From the NCBI GenBank assembly GCA_038110465.1, contig JAYNJU010000001.1, positions 248,001-312,000 on the forward strand: 64,000 nt of DNA, given 5' to 3'. Position 1 is the first letter of the stretch. The number at the start of each line of letters is the position of its first letter. This document shows positions 8,918-18,356 of the stretch, piece after piece. The DNA is from Marisimplicoccus sp038110465 (lineage in GTDB: Bacteria; Bacteroidota; Bacteroidia; Flavobacteriales; Flavobacteriaceae). Position numbers and translations under genes: made by a program. Under the pieces are notes generated by a model that saw nothing but the letters and a program-made list of their open reading frames with translations, was not told the origin of the DNA and searched no databases.

Positions 8918-10510
8918 ATGAATAGAAAACTCTACATGTCACTAGTTCTATTAATGTCATTTTCATTGATAGGAATTATCTTAATGCAGGGTTTCTGGAT
9001 ATATTCCTCATGGCAATATAAAGAAGAAGAGTTTTCTTTAGCTGTTAATAGAACACTTAGGGAAGTTGTTGATGAAATACAAAGTAGAGAGTTAAATGAC
9101 TATGTTTCAACTTATCAAATGCTTATTGATTCTATAGGAACACCTGAAGATTCAAATTTTACTGATGTATTTTTATTTTTAGATGAAGACCAGTCATCGA
9201 ATCTTTCAACTTTTTTTGCCTATGGAATATTAGAAGAAGATTATAATATAAATTTACCAGATAATTTATCCAATAGATATTCAGATGATGAGGTTAAAGA
9301 TCTCAAAGCTGTTAAGACTACAATTGTAAATAAAAATATTTTTGATAGAAGAGAAAATAGATTAAATGCATCTATTTCTAAATTAAAAAGTGTAGAGGAT
9401 ATTGATTTATTCAAGTTTGAAAAATATAGGTCTGCTTTTCAAGAGTATGCCTCTTCTTTACCTATTCACAAAAGGACTACCTCCAGAGAAATTGAAATTC
9501 TACTTCAAAAAGGTTTTGATGAAAGAAACATAATAACTCCATATGAATTTGGTATATATAGCAATGGTCTTTCTACAAAAATAAAGTCTAATAATTACCT
9601 AGAGGTTCAATCAGGACCTAAATATTCTATTCCATTTTTTCAAGATAGAACTAGCCCAATAAATTATGATTTAATTGTTTCATTTCCTGAAAAAAAAGAA
9701 TATGTGCTTTCTAGTATAATAGGGGTTGCTTCTTTATCATTTATGTTGACATTAATTGTAGTTATTTTATCAACTAGTGCACTGTATCAAATAATTCAGC
9801 AAAAAAAATTATCTGAGATAAAAAGTGATTTTATAAATAATATATCCCATGAGTTCAAAACACCTATAGCTACAATAAATTTAGCATTGGATGCTATCAC
9901 TAGCTCAAAAAATAATTTATCTGGAAAATCATCTTCATATTTAAGTATGATTAGAGAGGAAAACTCTAGAATGTTATCTCAAGTAGAAAATATTTTAAGG
10001 ATTTCACAGTTGGAAAAAAGCTCTAACCCTTTTGATATGGAAAATACTAACCTTCATGAAGTTATTGAAGATGCAGTAGAGCATGTAAGGCTCATATTAG
10101 AAAGTAATCAAGGTAGTTTAAATATTAGCCTTGAAGCATCAAATTATCATATAAATGGAAATAGTAATCATTTAGAGAATATAATTATTAATATTTTGGA
10201 CAATGCAGTAAAATATTCTAAAAAAAACCCAACTATAAATATTTCTACAAAAAATATTGATAATGAATTAATTATTTGTTTTGAGGATAATGGAATTGGA
10301 ATGGATAGAAATACTCAAAAGTTAATTTTTGAAAAATTTTATAGAGAACAAAATGGTGATATTCATGATATTAAAGGACATGGCCTAGGTCTTTCTTACG
10401 TAAAAAAAATTGTTGATTTTCATAAAGGAAAAATTAATCTTGAGAGTAAAAAAGGAATTGGAACAAAATTTTATTTAAGTTTTAAATATATAAAAGATGA
10501 AATCAAATAA
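8918..10510 (+). CDS. rprX: Sensor histidine kinase, RprX-type
   Basis: Membrane sensor kinase of 530 residues. A transmembrane helix at about 8-28 and another at about 264-286 enclose a 235-residue extracytoplasmic sensor region with no recognisable domain. The phospho-acceptor is H311 in SHEFKTPIA; the ATPase part carries the N box (ILDNAVKYS), G1 (DNGIGMD) and G2 (GHGLGLSYV). No HAMP domain is visible between the second helix and the H box. The following regulator overlaps by 14 bases, so they form a cognate pair. The name follows the Bacteroides RprX/RprY pair by similarity and position next to coaE; the signal is unknown. Confidence 0.88.
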   Translation: MNRKLYMSLVLLMSFSLIGIILMQGFWIYSSWQYKEEEFSLAVNRTLREVVDEIQSRELNDYVSTYQMLIDSIGTPEDSNFTDVFLFLDEDQSSNLSTFFAYGILEEDYNINLPDNLSNRYSDDEVKDLKAVKTTIVNKNIFDRRENRLNASISKLKSVEDIDLFKFEKYRSAFQEYASSLPIHKRTTSREIEILLQKGFDERNIITPYEFGIYSNGLSTKIKSNNYLEVQSGPKYSIPFFQDRTSPINYDLIVSFPEKKEYVLSSIIGVASLSFMLTLIVVILSTSALYQIIQQKKLSEIKSDFINNISHEFKTPIATINLALDAITSSKNNLSGKSSSYLSMIREENSRMLSQVENILRISQLEKSSNPFDMENTNLHEVIEDAVEHVRLILESNQGSLNISLEASNYHINGNSNHLENIIINILDNAVKYSKKNPTINISTKNIDNELIICFEDNGIGMDRNTQKLIFEKFYREQNGDIHDIKGHGLGLSYVKKIVDFHKGKINLESKKGIGTKFYLSFKYIKDEIK

Positions 10511-11195
10511 AAAAATATTACTTGTTGAAGATGATCCAAATTTTGGAAGAATTTTAAAAGACTACTTAACTATTAATAATTATGAGGTATTACTTGCTGT
10601 AAATGGAATTGAAGGTTTTGAAAAATTTAATAAATCGGAATTTGATCTTTGCATCTTAGACATAATGATGCCATTTAAAGATGGTTTAACTCTTGCAAAA
10701 GAAATACGAGAAATTAATGAAACAGTTCCTCTTATTTTTTTAACAGCAAAGAATTTAAAAGATGATGTGCTTAAAGGATATAGAATTGGAGCTGATGATT
10801 ATTTGACAAAGCCTTTTGATTCAGAAATTTTATTAGCCAAAATTAAAACAATATTAAACAGAAAGCCCTCTGTTAATATTCAAGAAAAAGATGAGTTTGA
10901 GTTTAATTTTAGTGAATTTAATTTCAATTCTAAACTTAGAATTTTAACTCATAAAGAAGGTGACTCTTTTAAACTTTCTCCTAAAGAAAATCAATTACTT
11001 AAAATGTTAGTTTCAAATTTTGATGATTTACTTCCTCGTGACATCGCTTTAAACAAGATTTGGAGAGATGCAAATTATTTTACTTCAAGAAGTATGGATG
11101 TTTATATTGCCAAACTAAGGAAATATCTTGAAAAAGATCCCTCTTTAAAAATTATTAATGTACACGGAGAAGGGTTTCGTTTAACTAAGGACTAG
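10497..11195 (+). CDS. rprY: OmpR-family response regulator, RprY-type
   Basis: Partner of the upstream sensor kinase. The 232 residues comprise a receiver domain (acidic pocket VEDD, phospho-acceptor D55 in LDIMMP, the conserved T of LTAKN and K of LTKPFD) and a C-terminal winged-helix DNA-binding domain of the OmpR/PhoB type (KLSPKENQLLKMLV through SMDVYIAKLRKYL and INVHGEGFRL). It would bind direct repeats at target promoters when phosphorylated. The stop codon lies 1 base from the tail of the convergent xerD, with no hairpin terminator between them. Confidence 0.92.
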   Translation: MKSNKKILLVEDDPNFGRILKDYLTINNYEVLLAVNGIEGFEKFNKSEFDLCILDIMMPFKDGLTLAKEIREINETVPLIFLTAKNLKDDVLKGYRIGADDYLTKPFDSEILLAKIKTILNRKPSVNIQEKDEFEFNFSEFNFNSKLRILTHKEGDSFKLSPKENQLLKMLVSNFDDLLPRDIALNKIWRDANYFTSRSMDVYIAKLRKYLEKDPSLKIINVHGEGFRLTKD

Positions 11196-11196
11196 T

Positions 11197-12096
11197 CTAT
11201 TTCTTTGATCTTGGATGATATTTCTTCAAAACTTCCTCTAGATGAAATTTATCTAAGTGTGTATATATTTCTGTGGTAGTTATATTTTCATGACCAAGAA
11301 TTAATTGTATTGATCTTAAGTCTGCTCCATTTTTTAACATATGAGTAGCAAAAGAATGTCTTAACGTATGAGGACTTATTTTTTTTTCTATACCAGAAAT
11401 TTTACATAAGTCTTTAATAATTTTAAAAATCATGGCTCTTGTTAATTGTCTTCCATACCTATTTAAAAATAAAATATCTGAATATTTTGGCTCTATTTTA
11501 TTATTAACCCTCTCTTCCAAATATGTTCTGATTGAATTAGATGCAACATTACCAATTGGAACAAATCTTTCTTTATCACCTTTACCTTTTACCTTTAATA
11601 TTTTTTCATCAAAAAATATATTAGAAAGCTTTATATCTATTAATTCGCTAACTCTAATTCCAGTTCCATATAGAACTTCTATTATTGCTCTATTTCGCTT
11701 GCTAAATGGATGATTATCATCAATAGAATTTATAATTTTAAATATCTCATTTTCAGTCAAAACTTCAGGAAGTTTTTTTTCTAATTTAGGAGTATCTATA
11801 TCAGAAAGAGGAGATATTTTAATTAGATTTTCAAATACCAAATAATTATAATAGCTTTTGAGAGCTGAGATACCTCTTGCCATACTCCTAGTTTTCTTTT
11901 TAGATAAATTAGAATACAAATACCTTTTTATGGTCTCTGAGTTACACTCTAGTGGTGAAATGTTAATTCTATTAGATTTTAAATAGTTTTTAAAAAGATT
12001 TAAATCATATTCATAACTATTTATTGAATTTTGACTCAAACCTCTTTCAAGTCTTAAAAAGTTTTTAAAATTTTCAATAGAAGATTCCCAATTCAT
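11197..12096 (-). CDS. xerD: Tyrosine recombinase XerD/XerC-type
   Basis: Site-specific recombinase that resolves chromosome dimers at dif. It is 299 residues long, with the N-terminal SAM-like core-binding domain (1-105) and the catalytic domain holding every active residue: R148 (GTGIRVSEL), K172 (KGKGDKERF), H243 and R246 (HTLRHSFATH), H269 (LGHEN) and Y278 (EIYTH). Flavobacterial genomes normally carry one such Xer next to aroQ, as here (divergent, 39-base gap). XerC and XerD cannot be separated from the sequence alone. There is no sign that it is a phage or transposon integrase. Confidence 0.9.
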   Translation of the reverse strand: MNWESSIENFKNFLRLERGLSQNSINSYEYDLNLFKNYLKSNRINISPLECNSETIKRYLYSNLSKKKTRSMARGISALKSYYNYLVFENLIKISPLSDIDTPKLEKKLPEVLTENEIFKIINSIDDNHPFSKRNRAIIEVLYGTGIRVSELIDIKLSNIFFDEKILKVKGKGDKERFVPIGNVASNSIRTYLEERVNNKIEPKYSDILFLNRYGRQLTRAMIFKIIKDLCKISGIEKKISPHTLRHSFATHMLKNGADLRSIQLILGHENITTTEIYTHLDKFHLEEVLKKYHPRSKK

Positions 12097-12135
12097 TAAT
12101 TTTTAATAATTCCTATATAGTATTACCTTTAATAT

Positions 12136-12555
12136 ATGAAAATAACAATAATTAATGGACCTAATTTAAATCTTCTAGGCACAAGAGAAACTAATATTTA
12201 TGGTGATCAAAATTTTGAATCTTTTTTTGAATCACTTAAAAAAAAATACTCAAATGTCTTATTAAAATATTACCAATCAAATATAGAAGGTGAGATTATT
12301 GATTTTATTCAAGAATCTAAGGATTCAGATGGAATAATCTTAAATGCAGCTGCATATACTCACACATCTGTTGGAATTTCTGATGCTGTTAAGGCTATTG
12401 ATACTAGAGTTATAGAGGTACACATCTCTAATACTTACTCTAGAGAACAATTTAGACATAATTCATATCTTTCACCTGTAGTAGATGGAATAATAATTGG
12501 ATTTGGATTAAATAGTTATAAGCTAGCTATTGAAAGTTTAATTGATGAATTATAA
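12136..12555 (+). CDS. aroQ: 3-dehydroquinate dehydratase, type II
   Basis: AroQ dehydrates 3-dehydroquinate in the shikimate pathway for aromatic amino acids. The 139-residue protein has the type II start IINGPNLNLLGTRE with the conserved Asn and Arg, the catalytic tyrosine region (IYGDQNF), NAAAYTHTSV, the catalytic histidine in EVHISN, and RHNSYLSP. The last 6 bases overlap the convergent lpdA gene, so the two 3' ends are antisense to each other. Confidence 0.95.
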   Translation: MKITIINGPNLNLLGTRETNIYGDQNFESFFESLKKKYSNVLLKYYQSNIEGEIIDFIQESKDSDGIILNAAAYTHTSVGISDAVKAIDTRVIEVHISNTYSREQFRHNSYLSPVVDGIIIGFGLNSYKLAIESLIDEL

Positions 12556-13941
12556 ATGTATCACTTCATCGTACGCATCTGCAACAGCCTCCATTAAAGC
12601 CTCACTCATAGTTGGATGAGGATGGACAGATTTTAAAATTTCTTTACCAGTAGTTTCAAGTTTTCTTCCAAGAACAGCCTCAGCTATCATATCAGTCACA
12701 CCAGCTCCAATCATATGACATCCAAGCCATTCTCCATATTTTTCATCAAAAATTACTTTTACAAACCCTTCAGAATGACCAGATGCTTGAGCTTTTCCTG
12801 AAGCAGTGAAAGGAAACTTACCAACCTTAATTTTATAGCCTTTTTCAATTGCTTGCTCTTCAGTATATCCAACAGAAGCTACTTCTGGAAAGCAATATGT
12901 ACATCCTGGTATGTTATTATAATCTATTGGTTCAACATCGTGTTTTGAAATTTTTTCAACACAAAGAATACCCTCAGCTGAAGCAACGTGAGCAAGAGCT
13001 TGTCCTGATGTAACATCACCTATTGCATAGTATCCAGGTATATTAGTTTGATAATATTCATCTACAAGAATTTTATCTTTATCAACAGCTATTCCTACTT
13101 CCTCTAATCCAATATTTTCAATATTACTTTTAACTCCAACTGCAGATAAAACAATATCAGCTTCATATTCAGAAATCTGTCCATTTGATTTTACTTGTAG
13201 CTTCACATTTTTACCTTTTGTATCAGAGGATATTACCTCGGAGTTAGTTAGTATCTCTATTCCTGATTTTTTAAAAGTTTTTGCCAGCTGATTTGAAACA
13301 TCTTTATCTTCTACAGGAAGAACTCTATCCATGAACTCAATTATTTTTACTTCAGTTCCCATAGAATTATAAAAATATGCAAATTCTATCCCAATAGCTC
13401 CGGACCCTACAATAATCATTTTCTTAGGTTGTTTTTTTAGGGTCATGGCTTCTCTGTAGCCTATAATTTTTTTTCCATCCTGAGGTATTGATTCAATCAC
13501 TCTTGAACGACCACCAGTAGCAATTATTATATTATCAGCTTGATACTCCTCTATTTTACCTTCATTTTCAACTGAAACAATCTTATTAGGCTTTATTTTT
13601 CCATAGCCATTAATAATCTCTATTTTATTCTTTTTCATAAGGAATGAAACTCCTTTACTCATACCATCAGCTACATTTCTACTTCTTTGAACTACAGATT
13701 CAAAATCTTTATCAAAGTTTGCTACTTTTAAACCAAATGAATCTGCTTTTTTTAAATACTCAAATACTTGAGCGGATTTAAGTAGAGCTTTAGTAGGTAT
13801 ACAACCCCAATTTAAACAAACTCCTCCAAGACTTTCTTTTTCAACAATTGCAGTATTTAATCCTAGTTGAGATGCTCTAATTGCAGTTACATAACCACCG
13901 GGACCACTTCCTATTACAATAAGATCAAATTTTTTAGTCAT
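12550..13941 (-). CDS. lpdA: Dihydrolipoyl dehydrogenase
   Basis: Flavoenzyme (E3) of the 2-oxo-acid dehydrogenase complexes and the glycine cleavage system; gcvT, another part of that system, lies at 32356. The 463 residues carry the FAD-binding GSGPGG near the N-terminus, the redox disulfide GGVCLNWGCIP (C42, C47), the NAD-binding GSGAIGIEFA, the second FAD motif (YAIGDVTSG) and the C-terminal His-Glu pair in VHPHPTMSEALMEA. Its ATG overlaps the msrB stop by 8 bases, so it is translated from the msrB transcript. Confidence 0.96.
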   Translation of the reverse strand: MTKKFDLIVIGSGPGGYVTAIRASQLGLNTAIVEKESLGGVCLNWGCIPTKALLKSAQVFEYLKKADSFGLKVANFDKDFESVVQRSRNVADGMSKGVSFLMKKNKIEIINGYGKIKPNKIVSVENEGKIEEYQADNIIIATGGRSRVIESIPQDGKKIIGYREAMTLKKQPKKMIIVGSGAIGIEFAYFYNSMGTEVKIIEFMDRVLPVEDKDVSNQLAKTFKKSGIEILTNSEVISSDTKGKNVKLQVKSNGQISEYEADIVLSAVGVKSNIENIGLEEVGIAVDKDKILVDEYYQTNIPGYYAIGDVTSGQALAHVASAEGILCVEKISKHDVEPIDYNNIPGCTYCFPEVASVGYTEEQAIEKGYKIKVGKFPFTASGKAQASGHSEGFVKVIFDEKYGEWLGCHMIGAGVTDMIAEAVLGRKLETTGKEILKSVHPHPTMSEALMEAVADAYDEVIHL

Positions 13942-14425
13942 TTTTATTATTTATAAAGTTAATACTAGCTGAGTTAACACAATATCTTTTACCAGTTGAA
14001 GTTGGACCATCATCGAATACATGTCCTTGGTGTCCACCACAATTAGAACAAAGAATTTCAGTTCTTATCATACCAAGACTAGTATCTTTTTTGTAAACAA
14101 TTGCTCCTGGTATTGCACTCTCATAACTTGGCCAACCACAATCTGACATAAATTTATTATCGCTTTTAAAAAGAGCTTGGCCACATCCCTTACAAACATA
14201 TACACCTTCTTCGAAATGCATATTATATATACCAGTGTGTGGTCTTTCTGTTCCTTTGTTTCTGAGTATTTCAAACTCTTGTGGAGAAAGTTCTTCTCTC
14301 CATTCCTCTTCTGATTTATTCACTTTATAGGTAATTTTTGATTCAACTTTGTCAATTTTTGTTTGACAGTTAGATAATGTAAAACTAAAAAAAACTAGTC
14401 CAAATAAGTAAGATTTATTGTACAT
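13934..14425 (-). CDS. msrB: Lipoprotein methionine-R-sulfoxide reductase MsrB
   Basis: MsrB reduces methionine-R-sulfoxide in oxidised proteins. This 163-residue form begins with an export signal ending in a likely lipobox (TLSNC, Cys20), so it probably works outside the cytoplasm. The MsrB domain follows from about residue 37: EEEWREELSPQEFEILR, the zinc ligands in CKGC and CSNC, the WPSYESA segment and the catalytic cysteine in RYCVNSASI. It is encoded directly before lpdA with an 8-base overlap. How the exported enzyme is re-reduced is not evident in the window. Confidence 0.92.
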   Translation of the reverse strand: MYNKSYLFGLVFFSFTLSNCQTKIDKVESKITYKVNKSEEEWREELSPQEFEILRNKGTERPHTGIYNMHFEEGVYVCKGCGQALFKSDNKFMSDCGWPSYESAIPGAIVYKKDTSLGMIRTEILCSNCGGHQGHVFDDGPTSTGKRYCVNSASINFINNKND

Positions 14426-14437
14426 CTATTTTTTTGA

Positions 14438-14445
14438 CAAATATA
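14438..14445 (-). promoter_or_regulatory. Bacteroidota -7 element upstream of msrB-lpdA
   Basis: On the minus strand 14445-14438 reads TATATTTG, a match to TAnnTTTG. Transcription would start near 14432, about 7 bases before the msrB ATG. No TTTG is visible at the expected upstream spacing, so only half the promoter is supported. Confidence 0.45.
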
Positions 14446-14490
14446 GATATCTTTTGATTTATTTGATTAATTTGTTGATCATTAAAATTT

Positions 14491-15819
14491 ATGTTTAATA
14501 AAAAAAAAGATCTTCCAAAGGGTAGCAAAAAATTAATAAGGGCCTGGACAATTTATGATTGGGCTAACTCAGTATACTCATTAGTGATTTCATCGGCAAT
14601 TTTCCCTATATATTACTCAACATATATATTTTTTGATACCCAAAGTATAACAATCTTTAACTATGATATTAATAAAGATACTCTTATAAGTCTTTTATCT
14701 GGATCATGTTTTATACTCATTGCATTTATATCTCCAATACTTAGTGGTATAGCTGATTATATTGGTAACAAAAAAGTTTTTATGAAGTTTTTTGTTTATA
14801 TGGGTTCTATTTCATGTATGGGTCTTTATTTCTTTGAACTTGAGATAATAGAGATAGGTTTAGTTCTTTATTTTTTGGCTTTACTTGGTTTTTGGGGTAG
14901 TCTTGTTTATTATAATTCTTATTTAACTGATATTACTTTTCCAAACCAAACAAACATTGTAAGTGCAAAAGGATATACAATGGGATACATAGGAAGTGTT
15001 ATTTTACTTTTAGTAAATCTTATAATGATATATTTCTATGAATCATTTGGATTTAATTCTGATAAAGAAGCAATGAAAGCTTCATTCGCATTAGTTGGAA
15101 TTTGGTGGTTAGTCTTTAGCCAATACTCGTTTTATTATTTACCTAAGGGTAATAAAAATGAGCAAATACAAAGAAATATAATTTGGAATGGATATAGAGA
15201 ACTTTTAGGAGTTTATAAAATTATAAGATCCAGCAAAAGATTTACAAGATATCTTTTAGCTTTTTTTATATTCTCGTTTTCTCTTCAAACTGTTCTGTAT
15301 ATAGCTTCTTATTTTGGTGTTTCAGAAATTAATTGGGCTAGTACCACTGAACAGACTACTGGACTAATAATAAGTATACTTTTAATTCAAATTGTTGCAA
15401 TCGGAGGAGCATATGGTTTCACAAAGTTTGCTCAAAAATTTGGAAACATTTTAGTTCTTACTATAGCAATTTTCTTATGGGGTTGTTTATGTTTTTATGC
15501 ATATTTTATTAAGGAACCTATTCAATTTTACTTAATTGCAGGATTAGTTGGATTATTAATGGGGGGAACTCAGCCAGTTGCAAGAGCAACATTTTCATTA
15601 TTTATTCCTGAAACCAATGATACTACATCATTTTTTAGTTTTTATGATGTAACTGAGAAAATAGGAATTTTCTTTGGACTAATATTTTATGCTTTTGCAG
15701 CTCAGATTACAGGATCTGTAAGATTTTCAGTAATAATTTTTATGTTTTTCTTTCTTTTAGGTGCAATACTTCTTTTAAGAGTCCCAAAAATTGATAAAAA
15801 AAATTGGCATAGGTTTTGA
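14491..15819 (+). CDS. MFS transporter, UMF1/Atg22-like family
   Basis: Integral membrane protein of 442 residues with about 11-12 hydrophobic helices. The start RAWTIYDWANSVYSLVI followed by FPIYY is the hallmark of the UMF1 (Atg22-like) branch of the major facilitator superfamily, and GGTQPVARATFSLFIPE in the second half matches the same family. Substrates of bacterial UMF1 proteins are poorly known; fungal Atg22 exports amino acids from vacuoles. It stands alone between divergent msrB and downstream lon. No transport specificity can be assigned. Confidence 0.88.
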   Translation: MFNKKKDLPKGSKKLIRAWTIYDWANSVYSLVISSAIFPIYYSTYIFFDTQSITIFNYDINKDTLISLLSGSCFILIAFISPILSGIADYIGNKKVFMKFFVYMGSISCMGLYFFELEIIEIGLVLYFLALLGFWGSLVYYNSYLTDITFPNQTNIVSAKGYTMGYIGSVILLLVNLIMIYFYESFGFNSDKEAMKASFALVGIWWLVFSQYSFYYLPKGNKNEQIQRNIIWNGYRELLGVYKIIRSSKRFTRYLLAFFIFSFSLQTVLYIASYFGVSEINWASTTEQTTGLIISILLIQIVAIGGAYGFTKFAQKFGNILVLTIAIFLWGCLCFYAYFIKEPIQFYLIAGLVGLLMGGTQPVARATFSLFIPETNDTTSFFSFYDVTEKIGIFFGLIFYAFAAQITGSVRFSVIIFMFFFLLGAILLLRVPKIDKKNWHRF

Positions 15820-15877
15820 CCTTATATAGTTGTTGTTTAGTAGAAAAGCCAACAGCTATTGAATAATCTGGCTTTGC

Positions 15878-15890
15878 TGACAAAATGACA
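15878..15890. promoter_or_regulatory. TGACA repeat pair upstream of lon
   Basis: Two TGACA units spaced by AAA (15878-15882 and 15886-15890) sit 15 bases before the lon ATG. Because TGnCA is its own reverse complement in pattern, the pair can be read as a direct repeat or as an imperfect dyad CTGACA-AAA-TGACAA. It could be an operator for stress control of lon. No TAnnTTTG element is present nearby; the closest is TAAATTTA just before the ATG. It is not a CIRCE element. Confidence 0.3.
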
Positions 15891-15904
15891 ATATTTAAAT
15901 TTAA

Positions 15905-18355
15905 ATGAGCTTGGTTTTTAACAATATAGACAACTTGTCATTTGATGATTTAGGTGAAGAATCTGAATTTATACCCCTAATGACTAATGAAGATGAGGAG
16001 GCACTTGAAAAAGAAGACTTACCTGATGTGCTTTCAATACTTCCATTGACTAATACAGTATTATTTCCTGGTGTGGTTATACCAATTAATGCTGGAAGAG
16101 ATAAATCAATCAAATTAATCAACGATGCAAACAGATCCAGTAAGCTAATTGGAGTAGTTGCTCAAAAAAATATTAAGGAAGAAAATCCTTCTGTAGAGAA
16201 TATTCACTTAGTTGGAACAGTTGCAAAAATATTAAGAGTATTAAAAATGCCAGATGGTAATACAACTGTTATAATTCAAGGTAAAAAAAGATTTCAAATA
16301 AAAACTGTAGTAAAATCTAGTCCATATATCCAAGCTACTATTCAACCAATCTTTGATGATAAAAGAAAGAAAACAGATAGCAAGTTTAATGCAACTATTG
16401 ACGCAATAAAAGATTTAGCTCTTAAAATTATCAAAGAGAATCCAAATATTCCATCTGAAGCGTCTTTTGCAATTAAAAATATTCATAGTTCAGCATTTCT
16501 CTTAAATTTTGTAGCATCAAATATGAATATAACTATTCAAGAAAAGCAAAATCTACTATCTAATACAAATATTCAAGACAGAGCTCTGAAATGTTTAAAA
16601 TATTTAAATATAGAATATGAAAAGCTTGCTCTTAAAAATGATATCCAATCAAAGGTTAGGAATGATTTAGATCAACAACAAAGAGAATTCTATCTTCAGC
16701 AACAAATGAAAACAATTCAAGAAGAGCTTGGAGAAAACTCATATCAAGAGGATATTCAAGAACTAATTGATAAGGCAAAGGATAAGAAATGGAATATTGA
16801 TGTAAGTAAACATTTTGAAAAAGAGCTATCAAAGTTAAAAAGAATGAACTCTCAAGTAGCTGAGTATTCAGTTCAAAGAAATTATCTTGATTTATTTGTT
16901 GACCTTCCATGGGATAAATATTCCGAAGATAATTTTGATTTAAATCGAGCACAAAAAATATTGGATTCTGATCATTTTGGTCTTGATGATGTTAAAAAAA
17001 GAATTATTGAGTATTTAGCTGTTCTTAAACTTAGAAATGATATGAAATCTCCTATTCTTTGTTTATATGGTCCTCCAGGTGTGGGTAAAACTTCTCTTGG
17101 TAAATCTATAGCTAAGTCAATAAATAGAGAATATGTTAGAGTTTCTTTAGGAGGATTAAGAGATGAAGCAGAAATAAGAGGTCACAGAAAGACTTATATA
17201 GGTGCTATGCCTGGAAGAATAATTCAGAATATTAGGAAATCTGGTACTTCAAATCCTGTATTTGTTTTAGATGAAATTGATAAAATTTCAACTGGTTCTC
17301 AAGGAGATCCTTCGTCTGCACTTCTTGAATTACTTGACCCAGAGCAAAACAATTCTTTTTATGATAATTTTTTAGAGTTAGGTTATGATCTGTCAAAAGT
17401 TATGTTTATAGCTACTGCAAATAATTTATCTAATATGCATCCAGCATTACTAGATAGAATGGAATTAATTAACGTTTCAGGTTATACCTCTGAAGAAAAA
17501 GTTTCAATTGCAAAAAAATTCTTAATTAAGAAGCAACTTGAAGAGCATGGAATGAAATTAAAAGATTTCAATCTTTCAAATCAAATTATAAAAGATATAA
17601 TTAGTGGATATACCAGGGAATCGGGTGTCAGAAATTTAGAGAAACAAATAGCAAAGCTTATCAGGAATAGAGCAAAGAATATTGTTTCAAATTCAAAGCT
17701 TGAAAATATAAACGATAAAAATTATTTAGAAAATGTTATCGGTCCTATGAAATTTTTTAGAGATAAATATGAGAATAATGATGTTGCAGGTGTTGTAACT
17801 GGTCTTGCATGGACTTCTGTCGGAGGTGAAATCTTATTTATTGAATCTTCAATTTCAGATGGAAAAGGAAATTTAACAATTACTGGTAATTTAGGCAAGA
17901 TTATGAAAGAGTCTGCTGTAATTGCTTTAGAATATATTAAATCAAATTATAAGATTCTAGGAATTAGTAAACCTATAGATTATTCTAAATATAATATTCA
18001 CATTCATGTTCCTGAAGGTGCTACTCCTAAAGATGGACCTAGTGCGGGTATTACAATTTTAACTTCACTAGTTTCTTTATTCACCCAAACAAGAGTTAAG
18101 AAGAATCTTGCTATGACTGGAGAAATTACCTTAAGGGGTAAAGTTCTCCCAGTAGGAGGTATAAAAGAAAAAATATTAGCTGCTAAGAGAGCTAATATCA
18201 AAGAAATAATCTTGAGTTCTTTTAATAAAAAAGATATTAACGAGATAAATCCAAAGTATCTTAGAGGAATAAAATTCATATTTGTAGAAAATATGAAAGA
18301 TGTCATTTTAAGTTCTTTAACAAAGAGAAAAGTAGATAATCCTAAAACAATTTAA
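15905..18355 (+). CDS. lon: ATP-dependent protease Lon
   Basis: Lon degrades misfolded and regulatory proteins in the cytoplasm. The 816-residue protein has an acidic N-terminal extension (about 40 residues), the LON substrate domain (LPLTNTVLFPGVVIPI), a coiled coil, the AAA+ module with Walker A GPPGVGKT from about G389 and Walker B FVLDEIDK, and the protease domain with catalytic S713 in PKDGPSAGIT and the lysine of GGIKEK. Everything needed for activity is present. It is followed at one base by cmk, so lon and cmk share a transcript. Confidence 0.97.
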   Translation: MSLVFNNIDNLSFDDLGEESEFIPLMTNEDEEALEKEDLPDVLSILPLTNTVLFPGVVIPINAGRDKSIKLINDANRSSKLIGVVAQKNIKEENPSVENIHLVGTVAKILRVLKMPDGNTTVIIQGKKRFQIKTVVKSSPYIQATIQPIFDDKRKKTDSKFNATIDAIKDLALKIIKENPNIPSEASFAIKNIHSSAFLLNFVASNMNITIQEKQNLLSNTNIQDRALKCLKYLNIEYEKLALKNDIQSKVRNDLDQQQREFYLQQQMKTIQEELGENSYQEDIQELIDKAKDKKWNIDVSKHFEKELSKLKRMNSQVAEYSVQRNYLDLFVDLPWDKYSEDNFDLNRAQKILDSDHFGLDDVKKRIIEYLAVLKLRNDMKSPILCLYGPPGVGKTSLGKSIAKSINREYVRVSLGGLRDEAEIRGHRKTYIGAMPGRIIQNIRKSGTSNPVFVLDEIDKISTGSQGDPSSALLELLDPEQNNSFYDNFLELGYDLSKVMFIATANNLSNMHPALLDRMELINVSGYTSEEKVSIAKKFLIKKQLEEHGMKLKDFNLSNQIIKDIISGYTRESGVRNLEKQIAKLIRNRAKNIVSNSKLENINDKNYLENVIGPMKFFRDKYENNDVAGVVTGLAWTSVGGEILFIESSISDGKGNLTITGNLGKIMKESAVIALEYIKSNYKILGISKPIDYSKYNIHIHVPEGATPKDGPSAGITILTSLVSLFTQTRVKKNLAMTGEITLRGKVLPVGGIKEKILAAKRANIKEIILSSFNKKDINEINPKYLRGIKFIFVENMKDVILSSLTKRKVDNPKTI

Positions 18356-18356
18356 C

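Noticed and set aside
11197..12096. Mobile-element integrase
   Set aside because: Length, motif set and the aroQ neighbour fit the chromosomal XerC/D recombinase; no att sites or cargo nearby.
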